Assembly: GCF_017488845.2 (NCBI RefSeq)
Contig: NZ_CP083374.1
Location: 157,501-221,500, forward strand
Reading direction: 5' to 3'
DNA length: 64,000 bases
Origin: Ensifer canadensis
Lineage (GTDB): Bacteria; Pseudomonadota; Alphaproteobacteria; Rhizobiales; Rhizobiaceae
Of this stretch, positions 43,895-52,816 are shown piece by piece. A program made the position numbers and the translations under genes. Each line of letters begins with the position of its first letter. The first letter of the stretch is position 1. Below the pieces are notes generated by a model. It was given only the letters and a program-made list of their open reading frames with translations, did not search any database and had not been told where the DNA came from.

Positions 43895-45175
43895 ATGACA
43901 GTCACATCTCCGATCCATGGGAGCAGGGTCGCCCTGCTCGGGACCTCGCTCGTCCAGCAGAACCACGATGCCGGCGAGCGGCATATCCGATCGTCGGCCA
44001 GGGGCTGGTCGACATGGGCGGAGGTGCTGACCCATGGCCAGCTCGATATCACCGTCTTCCACGACCCACGCGTACATCCTGGATGGGAGCCGAGCGGGCG
44101 GGTGGGTGACTCGCGCGGCTTCGGTGGCCTTAACGCCGGTGTCTCAGGCCAGAAGGCCCTAGATATCGCCAACCGGATCGACCAGGTCCTTGCGCTTGAT
44201 TTCGACCTCATCATCGTTGACGCGGGAACCAACGACATGATGGTGGAGACCAAGGAAACCATTCAGGCGATCCGCGAGGCGATCGTGTCCCGCCTGCTCG
44301 ATGCCGGCAAGCTGGTCATCCTGCTGCCGATCCTTGCCCGCGGGACGCAAAAATGGTCGGCCGGCGGATCGGAGCGTGCCAAGGCGCAATGGATCAACCA
44401 GAAGAGCCGTGCCTTCGCGGCCCGAAGACCCCGTTGCCACATCTTCGACTGGAACAGCGCCTGGGTCGACTGGCATAGCGCGGACGGCGTTCCACACGCC
44501 GGATTCTCCGATGACGGCACGCATTTTTCTGTGCCGGGCGGTCATGCCGTCGGCAAGGCGTTGGCCGAGTACCTCCGCGGGCTGCTTGCTCCGCACGTTC
44601 CCGAACGGTGGGCGCGGGACGATCGTTTCGACCCGGTTCACAATCCCCTCGGAAGTTTTGTTCCCGATCCGCTTCCGGGCAACGCAAAGACGTTTGCGGG
44701 GCCGCCGCCCGATTGCAACGTCACGGCCAGCCGTGCCGTAAGCAGCACCGGTCATCCGGCAGGCTGGCAAGAAATCAGTCTGGAAGGCGGCCATTGCGTC
44801 CTGGAGATCTTGCCGGAAGGTTTCATCAATCCGCTGCCGGCAGGCGCCTGGGTCCGGGCGAGCTGCGCGGTCGAGGTCGACGCGCATGATGGCTGGCGGG
44901 ACATCTCCCTTGTGCTTGAAGACTGTGGCCCGGAAGGTCTGACGGCACAGGCGCTTGCACCTTTCGATCTCGGTGACGGCAACCTCGCGTCCTATCCGAC
45001 CGAGGCATGGTCAGGCATGCTGAGGACACCGCCGATCAAAATCAAAACGCCATCCCAGAGGCTTCGGCTCGCGCTCAACCTGCGCATTGTCTCATCTGGG
45101 CGCCCGGCAACGATGCGTTTCTCCACGCCGCAACTACGCCAGGTCGACCCGCCCGCCCTGGGCTGGCACCGCTAA
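43895..45175 (+). CDS. SGNH/GDSL hydrolase in alginate cluster
   Basis: A 426-residue protein. Residues ~10-235 form an SGNH hydrolase: block I nucleophile Ser in VALLGTSLVQQN, block II Gly in LNAGVSGQKAL, block III Asn in VDAGTNDMM, and block V Asp/His in DDGTHFSVPGGH. Residues ~240-426 are a beta-rich accessory region. No signal peptide is visible. It starts nine bases after the SDR stop (AGGA site), so it belongs to the alginate transcript. An esterase removing O-acetyl groups from mannuronate residues of imported alginate fragments is a plausible role; this is inferred. Confidence 0.8.
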   Translation: MTVTSPIHGSRVALLGTSLVQQNHDAGERHIRSSARGWSTWAEVLTHGQLDITVFHDPRVHPGWEPSGRVGDSRGFGGLNAGVSGQKALDIANRIDQVLALDFDLIIVDAGTNDMMVETKETIQAIREAIVSRLLDAGKLVILLPILARGTQKWSAGGSERAKAQWINQKSRAFAARRPRCHIFDWNSAWVDWHSADGVPHAGFSDDGTHFSVPGGHAVGKALAEYLRGLLAPHVPERWARDDRFDPVHNPLGSFVPDPLPGNAKTFAGPPPDCNVTASRAVSSTGHPAGWQEISLEGGHCVLEILPEGFINPLPAGAWVRASCAVEVDAHDGWRDISLVLEDCGPEGLTAQALAPFDLGDGNLASYPTEAWSGMLRTPPIKIKTPSQRLRLALNLRIVSSGRPATMRFSTPQLRQVDPPALGWHR

Positions 45176-45389
45176 ACCATCTGGGACACGCTTCCTGCCT
45201 TATGGTAAGCAATCAATGCTTGAGACTCTACATCGCAGAGTGACCTCCGCATATGGTCGTAACGCCCGCCTGCGGTCGAGCAGGCCGAACCGATTGACCG
45301 GTTCGCCGTCTGCAGGACATTCCCGGTGCCCCGAGGGACTTCGAAGACCTGCCTATCCAGACACGCCCGCTGCGAAAGCGACAACGCGG

Positions 45390-46052
45390 TCAGGGGCCGC
45401 CGATTTGAAGCAGGCCTCTTTTGCTATCACCGTCGAGAGTATCCATGGCGGCAAACAAACGATCGCGCTCGATGAGCCAGGGCTTGAACTGCTCATTCAC
45501 GTCCAGGACGAACACCAGATCTTCGGCCTCCAGATATCCCGCCACGGGTGAGTGGTGTCCTGCTCCCGCTCCAAAAATCGTCCTACGATCGAAGTTGATG
45601 ATGTAGCGACGGTCGGGATCGTTAGCGTGCGTCATGTGCTCACGGAACTGCTCGGCGGTCAGGTTCCGCAGCACGGTGACCTGGTGGCTCGTCTTCTTTC
45701 GCGCAAGCTCAGCCAGCTCGTCCAAAGTGAGCCCCATTATGCAGTACCCCGTCCAGCACGTACCTGTTCCGGACAGGACGTCGGCCTCGGTCGTTTCGTC
45801 CTCACCGATCGAGCGGAAGCTGTTTGCAAGGCTTGCAGGTCCACACCGCGAACCGTTCGACTGCCACGTGACGCGTTTGTCAAAGGCAGAAGCGACCGGG
45901 AGGCTCCAGGCTTTTTCGAGAAGATCTGAACTGCGAATGACAGATGTCTCGATCGCTATGGGAGCAACGGAGGTCCGAGAAGGCACGACGAATGTCGCCG
46001 CAACGAGCAAACCCAAGGCGGCCGCAAAGCCAAGCACGACCCGATGTTTCAT
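45390..46052 (-). CDS. Phytochelatin synthase-like cysteine peptidase, membrane-anchored or exported
   Basis: A 220-residue protein with an N-terminal hydrophobic segment (VVLGFAAALGLLVAATFVV), so a signal anchor or cleaved leader sends it to the periplasm. The rest is a phytochelatin-synthase (papain-like) domain: Cys70 in QSNGSRCGPASLAN, His166 in GAGAGHHSPVAGY and Asp184 in FVLDVNEQFKPWL. The His-Asp spacing of 18 equals that of plant AtPCS1 (162 and 180). Short prokaryotic forms mainly cleave glycine from glutathione rather than polymerise. The ATG follows GGGGA. It lies next to a SARP-type regulator in the same orientation (59-bp gap). Confidence 0.85.
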   Translation of the reverse strand: MKHRVVLGFAAALGLLVAATFVVPSRTSVAPIAIETSVIRSSDLLEKAWSLPVASAFDKRVTWQSNGSRCGPASLANSFRSIGEDETTEADVLSGTGTCWTGYCIMGLTLDELAELARKKTSHQVTVLRNLTAEQFREHMTHANDPDRRYIINFDRRTIFGAGAGHHSPVAGYLEAEDLVFVLDVNEQFKPWLIERDRLFAAMDTLDGDSKRGLLQIGGP

Positions 46053-46110
46053 TGTCTGATCCCCACAATGCAAGGACGATCAGAAACAATGAACCAGGGA
46101 CAAGATGTCA

Positions 46111-48075
46111 TCAATGGAGGCCGATCTGCCTTGCACCTTCGCGAAACAGCGTCTGCTGTTCGGGCCCCAGATGAAACGCGGTCAGAAAATCGCTCAGGCT
46201 GTAACCTGAAAACCGATGATGGATCGACGCCACGTAGCCACGCCCTTCGTCGAGCCGGCCGATGAGCGCCAGCGATAGCGCCGCGATCGCCAGAATGTGG
46301 GCATGGGCATTCGGCCGAGCCGCAGCCTTGATGGCCCAGCCGGCGGCCTCCTCAAAGCGTCCGAGGCGCACGAGTGCCAGCGCCCGGCTTGCCAGCATGC
46401 CGAAGAGCAGCGGATCAAATGGACTGAGTTTTCGCGAAAGATCAGCCGCCACAATAGCTGCCTGCGCATCGCCGGACTGAGCCTGGACGAAGGCGAGCGA
46501 ATAATGACCAAGCGCAAAGCTGGGGCTGAGTTCGACCGCCTGTTCCAGCTCGCCGACGGATTGGTCATGCAGCCCCCGCAGCCAGAGCGCTCGGCCGATT
46601 GCCCAATGCGCGGCCGGGTCGCGGTCATCGGCCATCATGCTTTGGCTGGCTGCCCGATACGCGAGCTCGACCTCCACGTCCTGATCCGCCCAGTGCTGGA
46701 AGGCGCTTTGAAAATGGGTGAAGGAAAGGCCCGCGTGAGCGCGGGCGAATGTCGGATCGAGGTTTATCGCGGTCTCGAAGAAGTGTTGGGCCTGTTCATT
46801 GTTGCTCCTGGTGAAGCGATACATGTGCCAGAGCCCACGGTGATGCGCCTCCCACGCATCGAGAGAACTAGGTGGCTTCAGGATTGCCCGGTTGCTCTCA
46901 AGCGCTTCGACCTCACGCTCGATGGTGACGACGATCCGACTGCCGATCTCGTCAAGCAGAAGAAAGGTCTCCGCAGCATCGTACTCGAAGACCTCGGCCC
47001 AGACGATACGGGCGGTTTGCGCCTCCGTAAGTTCGACGCAGACGGTGATGCGCCTTCCGAGGCGCTGGAACGAGCCGTTGACGACATAGTCGACGCCGAG
47101 CATCCGGCCAGCCTCGTGCGGTGTGTACCGGCGGTCGCGCAGGGCGAACATGGTGCCCTGGGCGATCACGCTGAGGCTTCGCTGTCGGGCGAGCCGTGTG
47201 ATGATGTCGTGAACGAGCGCATCCGACGACCCACCCGGAATGGCCATCGGCGACGTGTCATCGAAGGGCATGATGGCGATCGAGGCACGGCGATGCGTCT
47301 GAGGTGCTGCTGTTTCGCTCGGCGCCGTTTCGGCGACGGGCGCCGGATGCACTATGAACGTCTCGTCAGCCTGAGCCCTGGCCGTGCGCCAGATCTCTCG
47401 AAGAGGTTTGCTGTCAACGCCTTCACTATCGAAAAGCTTGGCAGTCGCTGCCAGGTGCTCCTCTCCTTCCCGAACGCGCCCGTCGGCAGCAAGGCTTTGC
47501 AGCAGCAGCTCGTGGGGACGAAGGTCAAAGGAGGCAAGGGCAATCCAGCGATCGAGATAGCTGCGCACTTCCTCATGGCCGGCGCGTTGTACGATGTGAT
47601 CGAGGAGAGCCGCATGGGTATCGCGCAATCGGCGCCGTTGGAACGCCAGCCAGCTGTCAAATGCCGGGCAGCGCTCAATCGCAAGGCCGTCAAGAAAATC
47701 GCCGACAAAAAGATCGGCCAGGGATCGCAACTGTTCCGGTGCAAGCGTCCTAAAGCCGTGTCGATGGGCTGCGGTAACCTCGATCGCATCGACCGAGCAA
47801 TCCGACAGATCGAGGGCGATCGTATCGCCCTTGGCACGGACGCGCTGCTCACCGATCAGCGACCGGATCTTGCTCAGACACCATCGCAGTTCACCGCGCG
47901 GATCGTCGGGAACATCCCACAGAAGGTCGCAAAGCTGAGCCCTTCCAGAGGGATGAGGCGAAAGCGCCAGATAGGCAAGAAGAGCACGCACCTTGCGCGA
48001 TCCGGGCAACGGCACGTCCACGCCTTCACGGCGAATTGCCAATGGTCCGAGCAGTCGGAGCGTTAACGACGGCAT
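46111..48075 (-). CDS. SARP-type regulator with BTAD, TolB/FlgO-like and TPR domains
   Basis: A 654-residue regulator. Residues ~1-95 form an OmpR-like winged helix of the SARP type (LTLRLLGPLAIRREGVDVPL onward) and ~95-235 a bacterial transcriptional activator (BTAD) domain. About 265-400 contains SIAIMPFDDTSP and DYVVNGSFQRLGRRITVCVE, the TolB/FlgO-like region seen in cyclase-TPR and CadC-like proteins. TPR-like repeats fill ~420-620. No membrane segment is seen. The ATG at 48075 lies at the start of the conserved wHTH; starts up to 48141 are possible. It is divergent from a methyltransferase gene, a likely target. Confidence 0.8.
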   Translation of the reverse strand: MPSLTLRLLGPLAIRREGVDVPLPGSRKVRALLAYLALSPHPSGRAQLCDLLWDVPDDPRGELRWCLSKIRSLIGEQRVRAKGDTIALDLSDCSVDAIEVTAAHRHGFRTLAPEQLRSLADLFVGDFLDGLAIERCPAFDSWLAFQRRRLRDTHAALLDHIVQRAGHEEVRSYLDRWIALASFDLRPHELLLQSLAADGRVREGEEHLAATAKLFDSEGVDSKPLREIWRTARAQADETFIVHPAPVAETAPSETAAPQTHRRASIAIMPFDDTSPMAIPGGSSDALVHDIITRLARQRSLSVIAQGTMFALRDRRYTPHEAGRMLGVDYVVNGSFQRLGRRITVCVELTEAQTARIVWAEVFEYDAAETFLLLDEIGSRIVVTIEREVEALESNRAILKPPSSLDAWEAHHRGLWHMYRFTRSNNEQAQHFFETAINLDPTFARAHAGLSFTHFQSAFQHWADQDVEVELAYRAASQSMMADDRDPAAHWAIGRALWLRGLHDQSVGELEQAVELSPSFALGHYSLAFVQAQSGDAQAAIVAADLSRKLSPFDPLLFGMLASRALALVRLGRFEEAAGWAIKAAARPNAHAHILAIAALSLALIGRLDEGRGYVASIHHRFSGYSLSDFLTAFHLGPEQQTLFREGARQIGLH

Positions 48076-48240
48076 GTCGATCTGCCTTCGCCCGTAAGGT
48101 TCCATGGTCATTACCACGCCGGCTCCCACGCCGGTTCCCACGCTCTCTGCCTAAACCAGAAGCCGCGGAAGATCAGATGCTCGAAACAGGCCTGTGACAG
48201 ACGCACCATGACCCAATCAAACTGCCTTAAGGAGGAAAAA

Positions 48241-49086
48241 ATGTCCACATCCGCAGCTCTAGCCGACCAGAACCACCAGCCTGCCGTCGACTTCGGCGCG
48301 CTCAAGGCCCGGCAGCAAAACGCGTGGTCTTCAGGCGATTACGCCGTCGTCGGCACGACCCTGCAAATTGTTGGCGAGAGCCTCTGTGAAGCGCTCGATC
48401 TGCGCGCCGGTTCCAAGGTGCTCGACGTCGCCGCTGGCAACGGCAACGGTGCGCTTGCCGCCGCCCGGCGCTGGTGCGACGTCACCGCGACGGATTACGT
48501 CCCTGCGCTCCTGGAGCGCGCTCGTGAGCGCGCCAAGGCAGACCGGCTCTCCATCACCTTCCAGGAGGCAGATGCAGAAAACCTGCCCTTCGCCGATCAG
48601 TCGTTCGACACTGTGCTCTCGATTTTCGGCGTGATGTTCACGCCCGATCAGGAGCGGGCTGCCGGCGAGCTCCTTCGTGTCTGCAAGCGCGGCGGCTCCA
48701 TTGGCCTTGCGAACTGGACCCCCGATGGCTTCATCGGGCAGGTGTTCAAGACGATCGGTCGCCATGTCCCAACGCCGGCAGGTGCCCGCTCGCCGGCGCT
48801 CTGGGGATCGCGCCCGCGTCTCGAGGAACTGTTCCCGGCCACGTCCGCCTCGGTTGCGGCAATGCCGCGGCAGTTTGTGTTCCGCTACAAGTCGCCCGAG
48901 CATTGGCTTGAGGTCTTCCGGACCTTCTACGGCCCTGTTTTGAAGACCTTCGCCGCCCTCGAACCCGCGGGACAGGACGCGCTCGCTACCGATCTGCTGG
49001 CGCTCGTTGCACGCTTCAATCGCGCCGATGGCGGTACCATGGTGGTGCCGAGCGAGTATCAGGAAGTCGTTGTTACAAGGCTCTGA
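48241..49086 (+). CDS. Class I SAM-dependent methyltransferase
   Basis: A 281-residue UbiE-like methyltransferase: SAM-binding motif I VLDVAAGNGNGALAAARR, the acidic strand end VTATDYVPALLERA, motif II EADAENLPFADQSFDTVLS and motif III GGSIGLANWTP. The ATG at 48241 follows AAGGAGGAAAAA. The substrate cannot be read from the sequence. It is divergent from the SARP/TPR regulator across 165 bp and followed by a 325-bp non-coding stretch. Confidence 0.87.
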   Translation: MSTSAALADQNHQPAVDFGALKARQQNAWSSGDYAVVGTTLQIVGESLCEALDLRAGSKVLDVAAGNGNGALAAARRWCDVTATDYVPALLERARERAKADRLSITFQEADAENLPFADQSFDTVLSIFGVMFTPDQERAAGELLRVCKRGGSIGLANWTPDGFIGQVFKTIGRHVPTPAGARSPALWGSRPRLEELFPATSASVAAMPRQFVFRYKSPEHWLEVFRTFYGPVLKTFAALEPAGQDALATDLLALVARFNRADGGTMVVPSEYQEVVVTRL

Positions 49087-49411
49087 GTCAAGGCTATGTT
49101 GAACCATGTCACCGCCGCGCACGCGTCTCGATCCGTGCTCGGCGGTGTACATCGAAACGGTCCAACCTTTCGACGATATGTCATCGATGAACCTCCCAAG
49201 CGAGCGATCAACGTAACGCCGACGACACTCACCCTCTCACTGGATAGTCCAGCGCCACGAACTGGCTGCTGATCGCGGACGTGCACGCGACCTGTGATCA
49301 CGTGCCCATTTTCCCGACAACGCGCTTGTTTTTCCTTCGGCGGTCGGCCCGCTTGACTCCGCTAAAGAACGCATCTAGTAAGTTGTAGGCCTAACCCTAC
49401 ATTTGGACATC
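49087..49411 (+). promoter_or_regulatory. Non-coding region with promoter and operator for the importer/kinase operon
   Basis: Near its right end are TTGACT (49353-49358) and TAGTAA (49376-49381) with a 17-bp spacer, predicting a transcription start near 49388. An inverted repeat TGTAGG-N6-CCTACA spans 49384-49401 over that start, where a bound repressor would block initiation. The HutC-type GntR gene at 52017 in the same operon is the natural candidate. The left 230 bp show nothing recognisable. Confidence 0.6.
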
Positions 49412-50338
49412 ATGACCCGATCAACCTCGAATGCAACTCCCACGCTGTCGCTGACAGACCTGCCAGGCCCGGACGTGCCCATTCGCCGTTTGAGCCACCC
49501 TTGGCGCTGGATAAGCGGTGGTGCCGTCATCCTGCTGCTGGCAGTGATCGGTCGCGCCTTTGCGGTTGGTCAAATCCAGTGGACGGTCGTCGGGCAGTTT
49601 CTAACGGCCGGCGTCATCATCACCGGTTTCGGCTGGACCCTTTTGATCTCGGCTTGCGCGCTTGCACTTGGCGTGGTCCTCGGCTTCGCCTTCGGGATCA
49701 TGCGCCTTTCGGAAAATCCAATCCTGCGCTTTGCCGCCTGGCTTTACGTCTGGATATTTCGCGGCACGCCGGTGCTGCTCCAGCTTCTCATCTGGTTCAA
49801 CATCGCACTCGTCTTTCCCCGTCTCTACATTCCGGGCCTGGTCGACGAGCGCATGGTTGATGTGGTGACGCCCTTTGTCGCTGCCGTTCTTGGTCTCGGC
49901 GTCAACGAGGGCTCTTATCTGACGGAAGTGGTGCGCGGCGGAATCTCGTCCGTCGATCGCGGCCAGAAGGAAGCGGCCCACACACTCGGCATGACGCCCG
50001 GCCAGACGATGCGGCGCATTATGCTGCCGCAGACCCTGCGGTTGATCCTGCCGGTTCTTGGCAACAGCGCCATCGGCATGCTGAAATTCTCCTCGCTCGC
50101 CGCCACGATCGCCATGGGCGAAATGCTGAACGCGGCCCAGCGGATCTACTTCATCAACGGCGCGGTCATCGAGCTGCTGTTCGTGTGCGCCGCCTGGTAC
50201 CTCGCCGGAACGACGGTCCTTTCCATCGGTCAATATTATCTCGAACGCCATTTCGGCCGCGATGCCGCTGCCGCTGCCAGCAATCGAAGCTGGTTCAAAG
50301 GACGGGCGCGGCGTCTCGCCGCTGTGAGGGAAGCATGA
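49412..50338 (+). CDS. Amino-acid-type ABC transporter permease (HisM/GltK family)
   Basis: A 308-residue inner-membrane permease of the polar amino acid group. The first ~70 residues hold an N-terminal span; the core has [39 protein letters not shown], and the EAA loop [20 protein letters not shown] followed by [15 protein letters not shown]. It seems to be the only permease, so the channel would be a homodimer. It is the first gene of a seven-gene rightward operon and its stop overlaps the ATPase start (ATGA). Confidence 0.9.
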   Translation: MTRSTSNATPTLSLTDLPGPDVPIRRLSHPWRWISGGAVILLLAVIGRAFAVGQIQWTVVGQFLTAGVIITGFGWTLLISACALALGVVLGFAFGIMRLSENPILRFAAWLYVWIFRGTPVLLQLLIWFNIALVFPRLYIPGLVDERMVDVVTPFVAAVLGLGVNEGSYLTEVVRGGISSVDRGQKEAAHTLGMTPGQTMRRIMLPQTLRLILPVLGNSAIGMLKFSSLAATIAMGEMLNAAQRIYFINGAVIELLFVCAAWYLAGTTVLSIGQYYLERHFGRDAAAAASNRSWFKGRARRLAAVREA

Positions 50339-51099
50339 GTCTCGCGGTCAAGGCGGTAGGTATCCGCAAGAGTTTCGGCAGCCACGAGGTATTGAAGAAC
50401 CTCGACCTCGAAGTCGCCTATGGTGAAGTGCTGTGCATCCTCGGCCCCTCGGGCAGTGGTAAGAGCACGTTCCTTCGGTGCATCAACCATCTCGAAACGC
50501 CAAACGGCGGTTATGTCTGGGTCGATGGTGCGATCATGGGCTACGCGCTCCATCGCGGCGCCCTACAGGAGCTGCCCGTCAAGCGACTACGCGCACAGCA
50601 GAGTCAGCTCGGCATGGTGTTCCAACACTTCAATCTGTTCGCGCATCTGACGGTGCTCGGCAATGTCATCGAAGGGCCGATGGTCGTGCGCGGATTGCGC
50701 CGGGCCGAAGCCGAAGCCCGCGCCATGGATCTGCTGGAGCAGGTCGGCATGGCGGCCAAGGCCGAAAGCTATCCGTCGCAGCTTTCAGGCGGCCAGAAAC
50801 AACGCGTGGCAATCGCCCGGGCGCTCGCCATGGAGCCACGGGTGATGCTGTTCGACGAACCGACCAGCGCGCTCGATCCGGAGCTTGTCGGCGAGGTGCT
50901 GGAGGTCATGCGCAATCTGGCGCGCGGCGGTACCACCATGATTGTCGTCACCCATGAGATCGGCTTTGCCCGCGAGGTGGCAGACCGCGTCGTGGTGATG
51001 ATCGACGGAGAAATTCGCGAGACCGGCGCGCCGGAACAGGTCCTCAGCAACCCCGGTGATCCGCGCGTGCGCACATTCCTCAGCCGCGTTCTGGCCTGA
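50335..51099 (+). CDS. Amino-acid-type ABC transporter ATP-binding protein
   Basis: A 254-residue ATPase of the GlnQ/HisP type: Walker [20 protein letters not shown]-loop [20 protein letters not shown], signature [18 protein letters not shown], Walker [20 protein letters not shown] and H-loop [16 protein letters not shown]. It is coupled to the permease by a four-base overlap and precedes the binding protein. A longer upstream frame is spurious. Confidence 0.92.
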   Translation: MSLAVKAVGIRKSFGSHEVLKNLDLEVAYGEVLCILGPSGSGKSTFLRCINHLETPNGGYVWVDGAIMGYALHRGALQELPVKRLRAQQSQLGMVFQHFNLFAHLTVLGNVIEGPMVVRGLRRAEAEARAMDLLEQVGMAAKAESYPSQLSGGQKQRVAIARALAMEPRVMLFDEPTSALDPELVGEVLEVMRNLARGGTTMIVVTHEIGFAREVADRVVVMIDGEIRETGAPEQVLSNPGDPRVRTFLSRVLA

Positions 51100-51131
51100 G
51101 AAATTTCAGCTTAAAAATGGGAGAACAGAAA

Positions 51132-51995
51132 ATGAAACGACTGCTGCCAATAGTTCTGGGACTTGCCTCCACCACATTCATCAGCCTGTGTGTAGCCGGA
51201 GGGGCCCATGCCGCGGCCGATGAGAAGCTGGCCGCCGCCCTGCCCGAAGCCGTGCGCGCCGCTGGCAAACTAAACGTCACCATCAGCCTTGCCTATCCGC
51301 CGATGGAATACAGCGATGCCGGCTCGACCGACCTGAAGGGTTTCGACATCGATCTCGCCAAGGCCGTCGCCGAGCGCCTCGGCCTGACGGCCGAGTTCCA
51401 GAACGTCGAATTCCCGCAGCTCATTCCTCAGGTCGTCACCGGCCGGTCCGACATGATCATGACCGCCTTCTCCGACAAGGTCGAACGCCAGACACAGCTC
51501 GATTTCATCGACTACTTCAAGACTGGCAACGTCTTTTATTCCACGGCCGATCAGCAGGGAGAGATCAAGGTTGAAACCGATCTCTGCGGCAAGACCGTGG
51601 CCGTGGCGACGGGCACCAGCTGGGTCACATGGGCGGAAAATGTCGGCAAGACCAATTGTGCTGCCGACAAGCCGATCACGGTCATCCAGATCCCCACACA
51701 GGCCGAGCACATCATGCAGATCCGCCAAGGCCGTGCACAGGCCTCGGTCATCGGCCTGGAGGGCCTGCTCGATCTGATGAAGCAGGAACCGGGCAAGTTC
51801 TACCAGATCGGCAAGGTCGACGAGATCAATTACTACGGCATCGCCTTTGCCAAGGCGAATGGCCCCTTGCGCGATGCGGTTCTTGCAGCGCTCGAGGCGC
51901 TGAAGGCGGATGGTACTTATGCACAGATCCTCGATCGTCATGGCTTGAAAGATGCTGCCGTGGAAGAGTTCAAGGTGAACGGAACCACGAAGTAA
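51132..51995 (+). CDS. Amino-acid-type ABC transporter substrate-binding protein (family 3)
   Basis: A 287-residue periplasmic binding protein. Signal peptide MKRLLPIVLGLASTTFISLC to AHA, then the family 3 core: LNVTISLAYPPMEYSDAGST, DLKGFDIDLAKAVAERLGL, DMIMTAFSDKVERQTQLDFIDY. Two cysteines (LCGKTV and TNCAADK) could form a disulfide. The ATG at 51132 follows GGGAG. Despite the amino-acid-type fold the operon contains a sugar-kinase family gene, so the ligand may be a sugar-amine conjugate or another polar compound. Confidence 0.9.
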   Translation: MKRLLPIVLGLASTTFISLCVAGGAHAAADEKLAAALPEAVRAAGKLNVTISLAYPPMEYSDAGSTDLKGFDIDLAKAVAERLGLTAEFQNVEFPQLIPQVVTGRSDMIMTAFSDKVERQTQLDFIDYFKTGNVFYSTADQQGEIKVETDLCGKTVAVATGTSWVTWAENVGKTNCAADKPITVIQIPTQAEHIMQIRQGRAQASVIGLEGLLDLMKQEPGKFYQIGKVDEINYYGIAFAKANGPLRDAVLAALEALKADGTYAQILDRHGLKDAAVEEFKVNGTTK

Positions 51996-52016
51996 CGGAG
52001 CCAAACGGAGCCCGCC

Positions 52017-52790
52017 TTGACCCATCCCTCCATGCCTGACGCCCCCATCGCCGCCGACGACAGATTGTCGAGATTGCGCCTCGATCTCTATTCGAGCGAG
52101 CAACTTTACCGGCAGCTCTACCGGGCGCTTCGAGCCGCAATCCTGAGCGGCGATTTTTCCGAAGGGGAAGCCATTCCCTCGGAAAACCAAATGCGTGACC
52201 AGTTCGGCATCGCCCGGACCACGGTGCGCAATGCGATGGCGCTTTTGGTGTCGGAGGGACTGGTCCAGCAGGTTCGCGGCCGGGGCACGATCGTTTCGCA
52301 CCGGCCGATCAGCCACAATATCTGGAACTTCGGCAGCTTTACGGAACTCGCCCGCCGACAAGGCCAACGCCCGACGACGCGGGTACTGGAGCATCGGGTT
52401 GAGAACGGTGAACTGTTCCTGGTGCGCGCTCGCGGGCTTGCCAACGGCGAGACCGTCAACTGGCTGAACGTCGATACGTCGCAGCTCGATCTCGCCCTCT
52501 ATCCAGGCATCGACCGCTACGATTTCGCGGCGCAATCACTCTACGAGGTATTGCGCCGCGACTATGACCGCAACCCCATTCGCTCGGAATTGCTTTTGAC
52601 GGTTGTGCCGCCATCCGACCGTTTGCGGGAGGTGTTTGCTCCGGCACACGACGTGCCGGGCTATCTTTGCGCCAGCGGGGATGTGCTCGACGCCAACGAT
52701 CGGTTGGTCGAACGCACGTCGATCGTCTACTCGCCGGCGGTCCAGATGAAATTCGCCACCCGTTGGGGGCGTGATACCGCGCCGGCCTGA
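52017..52790 (+). CDS. GntR family regulator, HutC/UTRA subfamily
   Basis: A 257-residue regulator: winged helix at ~30-95 (PSENQMRDQFGIARTTVRNA, then GRGTIVSHRP) and an UTRA ligand domain from ~105. A TTG start at 52017 is preceded by GGAG six bases upstream; ATG 52032 is an alternative. It lies inside the operon it probably controls, between the binding protein and the BtpA gene. FrlR of fructoselysine operons belongs to the same subfamily, but no FrlB-like deglycase is present here. The effector is unknown. Confidence 0.88.
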   Translation: MTHPSMPDAPIAADDRLSRLRLDLYSSEQLYRQLYRALRAAILSGDFSEGEAIPSENQMRDQFGIARTTVRNAMALLVSEGLVQQVRGRGTIVSHRPISHNIWNFGSFTELARRQGQRPTTRVLEHRVENGELFLVRARGLANGETVNWLNVDTSQLDLALYPGIDRYDFAAQSLYEVLRRDYDRNPIRSELLLTVVPPSDRLREVFAPAHDVPGYLCASGDVLDANDRLVERTSIVYSPAVQMKFATRWGRDTAPA

Positions 52791-52816
52791 TGGCGGCGCG
52801 ACGCAGGAGAACGAAC

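Noticed and set aside
45172..45384. 70-codon minus-strand frame between the SGNH and PCS-like genes
   Set aside because: It has no ribosome binding site or similarity. The gap also holds only a weak 7-bp inverted repeat (45286-45305), too short to call a terminator with confidence.
46297..48066. 589-codon plus-strand open frame
   Set aside because: It is antisense to the SARP/TPR regulator, whose domains are recognisable throughout. High GC leaves long mirror frames free of stops.
51270..52535. 421-codon minus-strand frame
   Set aside because: It overlaps the binding protein and GntR genes in antisense; both real genes have clear motifs, starts and operon spacing.
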